Positions 37,563 to 47,586 of a DNA stretch of 64,000 bases are shown here, one piece after another. Positions within the stretch are counted from its first letter, which is position 1. Each line of letters begins with the position of its first letter. The position numbers and the translations under genes are program-made. Source of the stretch: Dermacentor variabilis (lineage: Eukaryota > Arthropoda > Arachnida > Ixodida > Ixodidae); NCBI RefSeq assembly GCF_050947875.1, contig NC_134571.1, positions 231,642,024 through 231,706,023 on the forward strand, written 5' to 3'. The notes beneath the pieces are model-generated. The model saw only the letters and a program-made list of their open reading frames with translations, made no database searches and was not told the origin of the DNA.

Positions 37563-37847
37563 TGTTACGGGGATGTTGAGATTAGAAGACTGTATTTACA
37601 ATGTATATACAGGCAGAGTCAATGGAGTTAATCTGGCTAACTAGTAACAACACGCAGCAGTCAGCGTCTCGCGATCCCTTTCTTCCTCTCTCTTCTTTTA
37701 TGCTTTAGTACAAATGCATCTACGGCAGTCAGCCGCACTATATTCTATTTTGTGGCACAGGCCACATTTCGTTGTACACAGAAATTCAGACTTCCTTCCG
37801 TGAGGTTTATCTTCTCTGCCACTAGAAGTCTTCTCATCGGTGTCACA
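37563..37847 (-). repeat. 5' LTR of the gypsy element
   Basis: 285 bp. On the minus strand it starts TGTGACACC and ends CCCCGTAACA, i.e. TG...CA ends. It has an A/T-rich promoter-like word (GCATAAAAG) in the middle and is directly followed by the primer-binding site and gag. The second LTR is absent from the window. Confidence 0.75.
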
Positions 37848-37859
37848 AGCTCCCCTGGG

Positions 37860-38690
37860 ACCTAGGGTTGTGCGTGTGTGTCTAGGTAATTATCTGTTGC
37901 AGCTACTACTTCTCTACGTGAGGAACATTTATTTTCCTTGTGAGAAACGACCTGACCCTTGTGGCAGCGATTAATGTACTTCTCCGTTATAAGATTCCCT
38001 CTTAAAGCCTTGAATGACCTCTCCATTTTGGATGTTTCAATCCATCTGTTGAAGTATCCTGACAGCCTTGCTGCAAGCTGGCGGCCTGTTTCTCTGTCTT
38101 CAGGCATAGCCACTCTTAACCTTTCACGGTGGCCTTCACTAGGGTAACAACACCTTCGCAGAAGGCTGAACTTCAGCTTTTGGTAATATAAGGACTTCTA
38201 TGGCGACATTCTGCCTTTAACAGTTAAAGCGTTCCTTCAAAGGCAAAAAACTAAATAGAGAAGCCCAGTTTTCTTGGGGTCACTCATGAACAGTAGCGGC
38301 GCGCTCCAATCCTTGAAAGTAGGTGTGTAAGTCATCCGTCATCCCTTTCTTCATAAGAGAATGGAATAAGCTTGTGATGGCTGGATGGCTATTTGGGTGG
38401 CGCTGTCACCTGTTCCTCAGCCACAGCACCTTCAGTAGACAAATTTTGTGGCCCGCGAAGCTCTTGAAGGCGCAACTTTTGTCCAATTCTCGCGCTCTGA
38501 CTCAAGCCTGTGGCTGCCGGATTGACGTGCTTGCGCTCTCTCTTCACGTGCTTCCTTCCTCCTCTGCACATACCCTAAGCTCCACGGCTTTCAAGGCGAG
38601 CGTTGGACCCGCAGAAATTATTTTCCATATGCATTTTCCGTGGAGCCCTAAGCTACTATGCCTGACTTCGCTGCTCCGACCACTTTAATA
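37860..38690 (-). pseudogene. SCAN-type gypsy gag fragment (second element)
   Basis: The minus strand from the right shows a charged stretch ARIGQKLRLQELRG (38,571-38,389), then DDLHTYFQGLERAATVHE with an in-frame stop (near 38,340-38,285), then a SCAN-like region ETGRQLAARLSGYFNRWIE, LRGNLITEKYINRCHKGQV (38,113-37,862). This pattern occurs in gag of Mag/SCAN-type gypsy elements. It is broken by stops and abuts the LTR at 37,847. The gypsy copy on its left may therefore have inserted into this older element, whose integrase could be the fragment at 33,173. Confidence 0.75.
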
Positions 38691-39413
38691 AATCAGTCTC
38701 CATCGCGGATGTCATTGTTAAGGCGTGGTTCGGGAAGCAGGTTTAATTCTGTGAGTCAGACGTGCCTCCGCGGGCATCAAGAATGGAACAACAACAATCG
38801 CTGCACAAAAAATATACTCAAGCGTACAAAATACAAGTAAAAGGGCACAGACCATGGGGGCAAGCGAGACTAAGTGCCCCGACACACCTGTTCGGCGCGA
38901 CTACCACCGCGCGCTCACAGTTTGGCTGGTGTTGCGTCGCTCGACGAACTGTATGAGCCGAGACGGCAGGCGAGCCAGCGAAGTCTGCTTGGTCGGCTGG
39001 TTGACGTATGTGGAAGGCATATCGATTAGAGGGCCCCTCGTGCGTTGTCGCTGGACCGGCTGCCTCCCGAACATTGCCCTCCGACCCAAGCCAACCATGC
39101 TCCTCAGCTCCGCAGGGGGCCTACCCAGGTGGCCCCTTCTGTAGGCTGCACGAGCCACTCGCGCCTTCGCTGAGCGCTCTTTCTTTTGCGCTTGCTTATT
39201 CGTCTGCATCTTTCTTCGTTATTGTTCTTCACTGCGTGTGCGACACCGGCCATTTCACGCTTCCACGCTCGAGCGCGCGCGCAATTACGCGCAAGGTTGT
39301 TCGTTCACGTGCATACATCGTGACATTCAGTCAAGCTTATGGCGTCGACTCGGCAGGCGGGCTAGCTATTGCATCACAAACGGCATCTTTGCAGTCAATA
39401 CAGCAGTGTTGAA
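38691..39413. other. No feature recognised
   Basis: GC-rich in 38,860-39,300. There are short open frames on both strands without motifs and nothing that resembles the neighbouring elements. Confidence 0.5.
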
Positions 39414-39426
39414 TTGTTTCAGTCAC

Positions 39427-39662
39427 CCGCCGTGGTTGCTCAGTGGCTATGGTGTTGGGCTGCTGAGCATGAAGTCGAGGGATCCAATTCCGGCCATGGC
39501 GGCCGCATTTCGATGGGGGCGAAATGCGAAAACACCCGTGTACTTAGATTTAGGTGCACGTTAAAAAACCCCAAGTGGTCGAAATTTCCGGAGTCCTCCA
39601 CTACGGCGTGCCTCATAATCAGAAAGTGGTTTTATCAGGAAAACCCCATAATTTAATTTGTT
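39427..39662 (+). mobile_element. tRNA-derived SINE, nearly full length, with 13-bp TSD
   Basis: Starts CCGCCGTGGTTGCTCAGTGG (A box TGCTCAGTGGCTATGG). The B-box region GGGATCCAATTCC lies at 39,480. It shares the body CATTTCGATGGGGGCGAAATG and GGAGTCCTCCACTACGGCG with the copy at 36,708. It ends AACCCCATAATTTAATTTGT. TTGTTTCAGTCAC at 39,414-39,426 is duplicated at 39,663-39,675. Confidence 0.93.
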
Positions 39663-39675
39663 TTGTTTCAGTCAC
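39663..39675. repeat. Target-site duplication of the SINE (right copy)
   Basis: Exact 13-bp match to 39,414-39,426. Confidence 0.88.
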
Positions 39676-39814
39676 TTTAAACAGACGACTGTAAATTGAC
39701 GAAAGGAAGGTATCTTTTTCTCAAAGCCATGTTCCAACTGGCAAGGTTTGAGTGTGTAATTTGTCAAACAATGTTTTTAGTAGAAACGAGAAGCGGCATT
39801 CTGCACACGTTTCC

Positions 39815-40465
39815 AAGTACTATCAGCGTCAAATGAAAGTTGAACAGCGGAGCGCGTGGCCCAAGCATAAGTGAAGATGTAGTGCGTGCCGTCCAGCCAT
39901 CACCATTGACAGGCGCGCACATCCGGTTTGGCCGCTCTGCGCGATCCCGTCTAGTGAGATAATTTCGCTTCTGTTCTGGTCCTTACATTTGAAAGGGAGA
40001 AAATGAAAAATAAAATAAAGCAAAAATATTTCAGTTTAGGGCGAGTCTTGTCGCACAGGTCGCCGAAACCATAAGTGCTGTCGGCATGAACAGCGGTGCG
40101 CGTGGTGCAGTTTGCACCGTCATCGCAAGGTAGATATGCCCGCTCGGCGCGGGCGATGACGGTGCAAACTGCACCACGCGCACCGCTGTTCATGCCGACA
40201 GCACTTATGGTTTCGGCGACCTGTGCGACAAGACTCGCCCTAAACTGAAATGTTTTTGCTTCATTTTTATGTTTCATTTTCTCCCTTTCAAATGTAAGAA
40301 CCCGAACAGAAGCGAAATTATCTCACTAGAGGGGATCGCGCAGAGCGGCCAAACCGGATGTGCGCGCCTGTCAATGGTGATGACTGGACGGCGCGCACTA
40401 CATCTTCACTTATGCATGGGCCACGCGTTCCGCTGTTCAACTTTCATTTGACGCTGATAGTACTT
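39815..40465. repeat. 651-bp inverted repeat (foldback/MITE-like)
   Basis: The left arm 39,815-40,126 and the right arm 40,153-40,465 are reverse complements with few mismatches (about 5 in the outer 150 bp by eye), separated by a 26-bp spacer. The outer ends read AAGTACTATCAGCGTC and GACGCTGATAGTACTT. If the symmetrical TA is the target site, the termini CTATCAGCG would fit a Tc1/mariner-type foldback element. The arms contain open frames only as mirror images of each other; no transposase is present. Confidence 0.9.
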
Positions 40466-41079
40466 CCAGTCCCTGTAATCTGATGTATAACTGATCGAAA
40501 AAACGGCGGCGGGAACATTTTTTCTGTCAACACGGTGAACAAATAGTCTTTACAAAACCCAACTGTCATAAAGCCGATGGAAAAAAAAACTTCACGTATA
40601 AACCTCCATAAACAAGGCTTAATGGAAAATTTGAAGACGCGACCAATTCTGACAGGACATGAACCAAGTCAACCTGCAAGGATGCTCGTAATATTCCACG
40701 AGAGCGATCCCGAAAGAAGACATACCACGAGACTGTGTGTCGCACATACAAATGCACCATTCCTAAACCTCTAACACTCACTTGTCCGAAAAATGTTATC
40801 GCGTCTCATAGATTCAGAATTGGAAGTTCATATACATGTTGAAAATTCTGGGAAAACGTTGAATGTAAAGCATTGCGCAGTGAAAAATTTGACAGACAGA
40901 AATTTGGTTGCCGAAAACATTTTACAGGTTTCTGCTCTTCTACATATTGATAGACGTTGAGGGGCAAAGGTGTAGGGGTCAAGGGCTGGAACGTGCTCAC
41001 TAAGGTAATGTTCACTTAATTTTTCGAGGTGCAGTGGAGTACTGAGTTATTTAGGTGGCACAGAACGCTATTCAATACC
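40466..41079. other. No feature recognised
   Basis: A/T-rich, with short frames only. Confidence 0.5.
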
Positions 41080-41600
41080 AGCATAATGTGGTGGGGTAAT
41101 GGCTAGACCCTAACCGTATACCTGAGCTCTCGAAATGATCCGTTTGCGTACCGGAGACAGTACCAATTGCCTCTATTATAAAAATAGTTTTCTCGATTCT
41201 GGTCTTGTCCATGCCAAGGAATGCGATATCATCCGCGTATGCTGATACTTTTGCCTCGTTAACCGGGACGTATAAACGACGAGCATTGCTACTAGTGAAA
41301 ATGCTCAAATATAGTCGTTATGAGTATAGAGGAAGAGGAGCGGGGACATAGTAAATGATTGTTTCACGGAATAACAGATGCACGCGGGATCTGAAAGGCC
41401 ACCATTGACAATGAAGCTGAATGTACAATAACTATAGTAAAGTCAAACGTCATTAAGCTCTGTGGAACGAACACTGGCGTGTTCTAGAAGAGAAAGTAAA
41501 AAGGAATGTCGGCACCGATCAAATGCTTTGGCGAGGTTAAGCTGAAGCATTGAAAGTTGGTCATAAGAAGTGGACAGTAGAAAAGAACCGTATGAGGGAC
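41080..41600 (-). pseudogene. LINE reverse-transcriptase fragment (L1/Tx1-like)
   Basis: Read on the minus strand with frameshifts: LQLNLAKAFDRCRHSFLLSLLEH (motif A, near 41,560-41,490), FIVNGGLSDPACICYSVKQ and MSPLLFLYT (motif B, about 41,420-41,320), VNEAKVSAYADDIAFLGM (motif C, 41,260-41,205) and TVSGTQTDHFESSG (41,150). Spacing and order are right for RT. The Gly of the usual SVRQGCPxSPLL is lost. Assignment to the L1/Tx1 group is by motif flavour only. Confidence 0.75.
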
Positions 41601-41689
41601 GTGTGTGCTACTTTGTATGGAGCGGTCTTTTATTCCATCTTTGGTGAAGATGAATAAGAACTGGAATTGCAAGGTGCATCCCATTTATT

Positions 41690-42236
41690 TATTTGTTTAT
41701 TCGCTATGTTATTAATTAAATAATTAATTAATTATTTAATTATACATACTTTCAAGGCATAGTAGGGACAACGGAACGGATTGGGGAAATTATACGATAT
41801 TTGCAGTAGAGGACAACACATACAAAATCAAATTATAAGGCACATTAAACGTGATCTTGAAGTTAGTGGTGTCACAAATTGAGACTGGAGGTGGGAAGGC
41901 GGTTCCACTCATTGGCGGTTCTTGGCAAGAAGCAAGAATGGTAAAGACTATCTCGACAAGATGGCACTTCAGTTTTGTGTTGATGGTCGATGCGAGACGA
42001 CATGTAACTTGGTGGCGTGAAAAGAGTTTCTTTAAGAGAATGGTTAGATTAATATAAAAAATTAAAACACAGAGACGACAGTACCTGCGACGTAACGAGA
42101 GGCCAGGTAGATCTAGTGTTCTTTTCATGGACGTGACGCTAGATTGACGTGAATAGTTTGGGATAATAAAACGACAAAGTGTTTGCGGAAATTTTAGAAT
42201 CAACGTTTCATAATGTAATTCTTCTATAACCCTCAA
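41690..42236 (-). pseudogene. 3' end of an L2/CR1-type LINE
   Basis: The 148-codon minus-strand frame has RFIIPNYSRQSSVTSMKRTL and SLRRRYCRLCVLIFY, which match the C-terminal region of L2/CR1 ORF2 downstream of RT. A degraded tail follows where the YSFFPRT signature is expected. The minus-strand 3' flank is an A/T repeat (41,690-41,745), a plausible tail. It is a 5'-truncated remnant. Confidence 0.65.
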
Positions 42237-42657
42237 CAGGAAGTAGTTTCTCGCTGTCAGTAGTTTGAGTTAATAACATTGGGCGGTTTTTTGTGAAAAA
42301 CTGTAGTAAAGCCTCCAATTCAAATTTCATTCAAAATATCTTCAGTAGAACAGGCGACAGAATGGACGTAAATGTCATGTAAAATCCACCTAAAATGCTT
42401 TAAAGACCGGGAGTTTTTGACATGGGTAACTCATAAATGGCAACCTCGTGTTCTGTAAAGCTACCAGTTATGACTAAACACTCATGGCCACTAAGAGGAG
42501 TTATTATAAATGCAAAGTATTGTATACGTACGTTTAGTATTCATGGACAAGAAACATTCTTGAGACTCCGCTCTTGTTAGTCACCCCACTCGAATCGGTA
42601 ATAACTTTCGTACATGCGTGACGGTATCCGCCCATCAAAGCCTAACGGGTTGTCTTC
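42237..42657. other. No feature recognised
   Basis: A/T-rich non-coding DNA. Confidence 0.5.
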
Positions 42658-43242
42658 TCAGACACGACAATTGCCTGGGATAACATGGGCACCGCTATAG
42701 CACCCCGTGTTGTGTAAGTGTAATTTAACATTTGCGATGTGATCAGCGTGCGTTCCAGGTGCTTCAAATTCAAACTCGATTTTAGGAATTCCTTCTCCAC
42801 ATAGTTTATGAAATGGTTTGATTGAACCGTCTTCTATAGCAATTGATCTAGTTTTCTGCTTAAAGATCTCCGAATCAGTGCATAGAGGCAACTCAAATCG
42901 TAAGCAATGTTTCCAAGCTAAATACTCCCGATCAGTAAAGTGTCAATCGCCAATAACAATCGCATTTAATTTCCCGAGGGCCCGCCCAGATCGGCAACTA
43001 GCACAGTGGTCGGAGAACACAATGGGGTAAGTTTTGCATTGCGGGCCTCTAGAAATCAGCAGTGAAGAAACATATGTTTGTACTTCCTTGAATGTGCCTG
43101 CATGAGTAAAATGTTTTTCAGGATGTCCACACATCAATGAGGCCCACATTTTCAGTGATGGTAAATAGCACTTCGCCACTTTTGTTCCTGTCGAACGTAT
43201 ACAATGAACGGGCATTTGCATCGCATACACATTTGAACTCAT
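42658..43242 (-). pseudogene. Unrecognised reading frame, about 195 codons with one stop
   Basis: The frame 43,242-42,943 and the frame 42,891-42,658 are in the same phase and separated by a single TGA at 42,943-42,945. Together they read as a Cys/His-containing protein with CGHPEKHFTHAGTFKEVQ, YPIVFSDHCASCRSGRALG, YLAWKHCLRFELPLC and FEFEAPGTHADHIANVKL. A second minus-strand frame just upstream (EFKCVCDANARSLYTFDRNK, about 43,235-43,170) also looks coding-like, which suggests a frameshift. I do not recognise the family and saw no RT, integrase or transposase motif. It may be a decayed host or transposon gene. Confidence 0.4.
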
Positions 43243-43777
43243 CTAAAAAAAACATTACACGGTCACAATATGATAAAGAAGCTAGAGCTTATAGTACGCC
43301 AATTTGTTTTGGGGAATCATTTAATGCATAAACATTGATGATACTCCGTGGTAAACCACGCAAAGAAAAGTAGCAACATATCCGCTGTCATTCATTACCT
43401 ACATTGTAAGTGAAGGCGGGATACGAAAAGGTCTTCTGCCGAAACAAACGACAACTCGCCGAAAACTCCACAGCATGCGACAACAAACATGATAGTGTGA
43501 CAAAAGCTTCCTGGCTCTCCCGTTATCGAGAGTAGATGCAAGCTAGAAATGGCAACGGCAAAGCACGCTGTTATGAGGTGATGCTATCCACAATGTTAAA
43601 ATGGATGCAGTGGTTGTTCGCAACGACACATCCCACGCGACCACACCGCACCACTGCACTGGTCCGCATAGACGCTGCAAGGCTAGAAGAAAACCGGCTG
43701 CAGGCCACAGGACAGACAGCGAAACGCGGCAAGGAAACAGAGCGCACTGACCATCAGAAGAAGAGTGCATTGAATTC
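43243..43777. other. No feature recognised
   Basis: Short frames on both strands at 43,536-43,781 are shadows of each other. No motif was seen. Confidence 0.45.
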
Positions 43778-43996
43778 TTAGGTTTTGAGCGCCACGATTT
43801 GATTATGAAACACGCCGTAGCGGGGTTTCTGGATTAGTTTTGACCTCCCGGGGATCTGTAACTTGCCCCATTGCACGGGGCATGGACGTTTTTGCATTTG
43901 GCTTTGATCGATATGCGGCCGCCGCGGCTACGATTTCCTTCCGCGACCTCGTGTTTAGCAGCGCAACACCATAACCGCTATTCCACCGGAGCGGAT
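43778..43996 (-). mobile_element. Degenerate tRNA-derived SINE
   Basis: The minus strand keeps the order of the other two SINEs: GGTTATGGTGTTGCGCTGCT, ACACGAGGTCGCGG, GGCGGCCGCATATCGAT, CGCTACGGCGTGTTTCATAAT. Both promoter boxes are mutated (B-box region GGAAGGAAATCG). It is an older copy of the same family. Confidence 0.85.
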
Positions 43997-44309
43997 AGAA
44001 GCGCCTGAGTGGCGCCATCTCTCGAGGCGACGCCAAACCTGCGCCGCGGAACTCGTGGACTGCTAGCGTTCAGCGCTCAGAGCTAAAAGATTACAGGGAA
44101 GTGTGTAGTGTCCTGTATCTGGCTATTCAACGTCACTATTGAAAATGACAAGTAAAACTTCAGCGTAATAAAACTTACAGCTTAAGTGATATTGTGAACA
44201 ATTATTAGAAAGAACTGGGAAGCAGTATTTTGTAACTTCTTTGAGCAGTTACAAGCATGTAACCTATGTACACCCTATGTATTATGGTCCTGCAAAAAGC
44301 GTTGGGAGC
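43997..44309. other. No feature recognised
   Basis: Non-coding, no repeat noticed. Confidence 0.5.
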
Positions 44310-45808
44310 CAGAGTGAGTGAGAAAACTTTATTTCGAATCAGAACGATGGGCGTCCGCCGAGTTAGTGGACTGGGGCACCCACCAAGGTTACGACCAAGT
44401 GTTCTTGCCTCTCAGTGGCTTCCTTGGTCCGCTGGACTTCCCAGAGTTGGTCTCCCAGGTTCGAGCTGAGCAGCGCGGCCTGCCATCGCGCGCAGAGCCT
44501 GTCAATGGAGGCTTAGCTCTCATTGTCCTCTATTAGTCCCATAGAATGTGTTCAAGCATGGCTTTGGTGCCATACACTTTGCATCTATCTGTTGTGTATA
44601 TGTCTGGACAAATAGCGTGCATTAGTATCGGACTCTCGTATGATTTGGTTTGTAGTTGGCGCCACTGGACAGCTTGCAATCTAGTGAGTTGTGGGTGGGG
44701 TGGTGGATAAGTGCGTCATTGCATCTTGTAATGGTAGATGATCTCGTTGAACCTGGTCATTCTGTCTTCCCATTCCCATACTTCGGAGGGCCCTGTAGAG
44801 AGGTCTAGGTTCGTCGCAGCTCGGAAAGCGAGTCCTTGAGCTACGCTTTGTGCCGCCGCGTTAGGGTTGTCCTCTCCCGTTGAGTCGGTGGTCTGGGATG
44901 GTATCCAAAGGATTTGGACGCATCTGTTTCCCCATGTTGATTTGCTTTTTCTGAGTATGTTTACCGCCTCAGCAGAGATCCGGCCGTTCGCGAAGTTGCG
45001 TACTGCCGTCTGGGAATCACTTATTATACAGTATATGTTGGTTTGTGCTATCGCTAACGCTATAGCGCTTCCTCCACCGTTTCGATGCGTGTCGTGTCTG
45101 TAGTATAGCTTGTGCAGCATTGTCTGTTGTGGTGGAGTACTGCTGCGACAAAGCTGCCTTTGTGTTTGTAACGGCAGCGTCTACAAACACCGCATCGTTG
45201 TTTTCTCCGTAGTTCTTCGCCATGTTCTTTGCCCTGCTTTTTCTCCTGCCCTCGTGGTGCACAGGATGCACATTCTTGGGTACCGTTAGATTGGCGTTTA
45301 TTTGCTTGGGTATGTCCCATTTGTCTCCGTGTAGTGTGAGGTAGAGGATCCCTAATTTATCTAGGTGTCGTCTGCCTACCGTCGTCTTGGAGAGGCGTTC
45401 ATATTGCGCTATACGTTGCGCTTCTATTAACTCCTCTAGCGTGTTGTGCAGCCCCAGCTCATGGAGTTTCGTCATGCTCGTGCTTAGCATGAGTCCAATC
45501 GCTTGGTTGTATATCTTCCTAATCTGGACATCTAGCTTCTTCTTTTCTGCGGCGCACCTTCTGTGGTGTGCCGCCACACACCTGATCTGACTTATGACGA
45601 ACGCCTGGACGATTCTCATGACGCTTGCTTCTTTCATACCCTCGTGCCTGCTGGTGATTCTCTTGATCAATTGCATAGTCTGAGAAAGTTTGACTTCGAT
45701 TTTACGAATGGTTTCTCCGTTGGTGCCCTTGGCTTCTATTATCATTCCCAACGCCCTTATCATCTCGACTTTGGGTATGGGTTGTCCATCTGGGGTCATG
45801 GGTTGCAC
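44310..45808 (-). pseudogene. 5'-truncated LINE: RT C-terminus and RNase H
   Basis: The minus-strand frame from 45,808 begins in the RT thumb (KVEMIRALGMIIEAKG, SQTMQLIKRITSRHEGMKE, YNQAIGLMLSTSMTKLHELG). It then enters RNase H (AVFVDAAVTNTKAALS). A frameshift near 45,060-45,120 continues in the frame ending at 44,716: IALAIAQTNIYCIISDSQTAV and ILWIPSQTT, with the last Asn/Asp region altered. Further downstream PPPHPQLTRLQAVQWRQLQT and KVYGTKAMLEHILWD (to about 44,540) form the usual C-terminal tail. The 3' end is near 44,313 (AACTTTATTTCG on plus). RNase H places it in an I/R1/LOA-like group. It is dead. Confidence 0.85.
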
Positions 45809-45837
45809 TCCCTCACTGCATGAGTGAAATAAAGGAT

Positions 45838-45872
45838 ATTATTATTATTGAATTATTACTATTGTACTGTAA
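45838..45872. repeat. ATT-rich simple repeat
   Basis: TATTATTATTATTGAATTATTACTATTGTA, between the truncated LINE and the 78-bp array. Confidence 0.7.
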
Positions 45873-45894
45873 ACTAAGGAGCAGTGGGGCTGTG

Positions 45895-47586
45895 GCTTTG
45901 AGAGAGAGAACGACGACGAGAGAGACAAAAGCAGCCATATTTGGCTCTACGGTGGCTTCGACGTTCGCTACGGCTTTGAGAGAGAGAACGACGACGAGAG
46001 AGACAAAAGCAGCCATATTTGGCTCTACGGTGGCTTCGACGTTCGCTGCGGCTTTGAGAGAGAGAACGACGACGAGAGAGACAAAAGCAGCCATATTTTG
46101 CTCTACGGTGGCTTCGACGTTCGCTGCGGCTTTGAGAGAGAGAACGACGACGAGAGAGACAAAAGCAGCCATATTTGGCTCTACGGTGGCTTCGACGTTC
46201 GCTGCGGCTTTGAGAGAGAGAACGACGACGAGAGAGACAAAAGCAGCCATATTTGGCTCTACGGTGGCTTCGACGTTCGCTGCGGCTTTGAGAGAGAGAA
46301 CGACGACGAGAGAGACAAAAGCAGCCATATTTGGCTCTACGGTGGCTTCGACGTTCGCTGCGGCTTTGAGAGAGAGAACGACGACGAGAGAGACAAAAGC
46401 AGCCATATTTTGCTCTACGGTGGCTTCGACGTTCGCTGCGGCTTTGAGAGAGAGAACGACGACGAGAGAGACAAAAGCAGCCATATTTTGCTCTACGGTG
46501 GCTTCGACGTTCGCTGCGGCTTTGAGAGAGAGAACGACGACGAGAGAGACAAAAGCAGCCATATTTTGCTCTACGGTGGCTTCGACGTTCGCTGCGGCTT
46601 TGAGAGAGAGAACGACGACGAGAGAGACAAAAGCAGCCATATTTGGCTCTACGGTAACTTCGACGTTTGCTGCGGCTTTGAGAGAGAGAACGACGACGAG
46701 AGAGACAAAAGCAGCCATATTTGGCTCTACGGTGGCTTCGACGTTCGCTGCGGCTTTGAGAGAGAGAACGACGACGAGAGAGACAAAAGCAGCCATATTT
46801 GGCTCTACGGTGGCTTCGACGTTCGCTGCGGCTTTGAGAGAGAGAACGACGACGAGAGAGACAAAAGCAGCCATATTTTGCTCTACGGTGGCTTCGACGT
46901 TCGCTGCGGCTTTGAGAGAGAGAACGACGACGAGAGAGACAAAAGCAGCCATATTTGGCTCTACGGTGGCTTCGACGTTCGCTGTGGCTTTGAGAGAGAG
47001 AACGACGACGAGAGAGACAAAAGCAGCCATATTTGGCTCTACGGTGGCTTCGACGTTCGCTGCGGCTTTGAGAGAGAGAACGACGACGAGAGAGACAAAA
47101 GCAGCCATATTTTGCTCTACGGTGGCTTCGACGTTCGCTGCGGCTTTGAGAGAGAGAACGACGACGAGAGAGACAAAAGCAGCCATATTTTGCTCTACGG
47201 TGGCTTCGACGTTCGCTGCGGCTTTGAGAGAGAGAACGACGACGAGAGAGACAAAAGCAGCCATATTTGGCTCTACGGTGGCTTCGACGTTCGCTGCGGC
47301 TTTGAGAGAGAGAACGACGACGAGAGAGACAAAAGCAGCCATATTTGGCTCTACGGTGGCTTCGACGTTCGCTGCGGCTTTGAGAGAGAGAACGACGACG
47401 AGAGAGACAAAAGCAGCCATATTTGGCTCTACGGTGGCTTCGACGTTCGCTGCGTCTTTGAGAGAGAGAACGACGACGAGAGACACAAAAGCAGCCATAT
47501 TTGGCTCTGCGGTGGCTTCGACGTTCGCTGCGGCTTTGAGAGAGAGAACGACGACGAGAGACAAAAGCAGCCATATTTTGCTCTAC
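45895..47586. repeat. 27-monomer higher-order repeat, copy 1 (partial)
   Basis: Private variants here recur 2,104 bp later (2,106 once the 2-bp deletion at 47,557 is passed): TTTGCTGCGG at 46,666 and 48,770, TGCGTCTTTG at 47,451 and 49,555, GAGACACAAAAG near 47,478 and 49,582, CTCTGCGG near 47,508 and 49,612. 2,106 is 27 x 78. Confidence 0.85.

Larger units (their letters stand above)
33823..37847 (-). mobile_element. Ty3/gypsy retrotransposon remnant (LTR-gag-PR-RT-RNase H)
   Basis: Read on the minus strand from the right: LTR (37,847-37,563), primer-binding site, gag (37,560-36,240, interrupted by a SINE), protease (about 36,000-35,640), spacer domain, RT (35,160-34,193) and RNase H (34,137-33,900). 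Frameshifts and stops separate nearly all blocks. A 3' LTR matching 37,563-37,847 was not found, and the element dissolves at about 33,820. The gene order is the usual gypsy order. Confidence 0.88.

Noticed and set aside
39951..40451. Frames within the 651-bp inverted repeat
   Set aside because: The two arms give mirror-image frames; this is a consequence of the palindrome.
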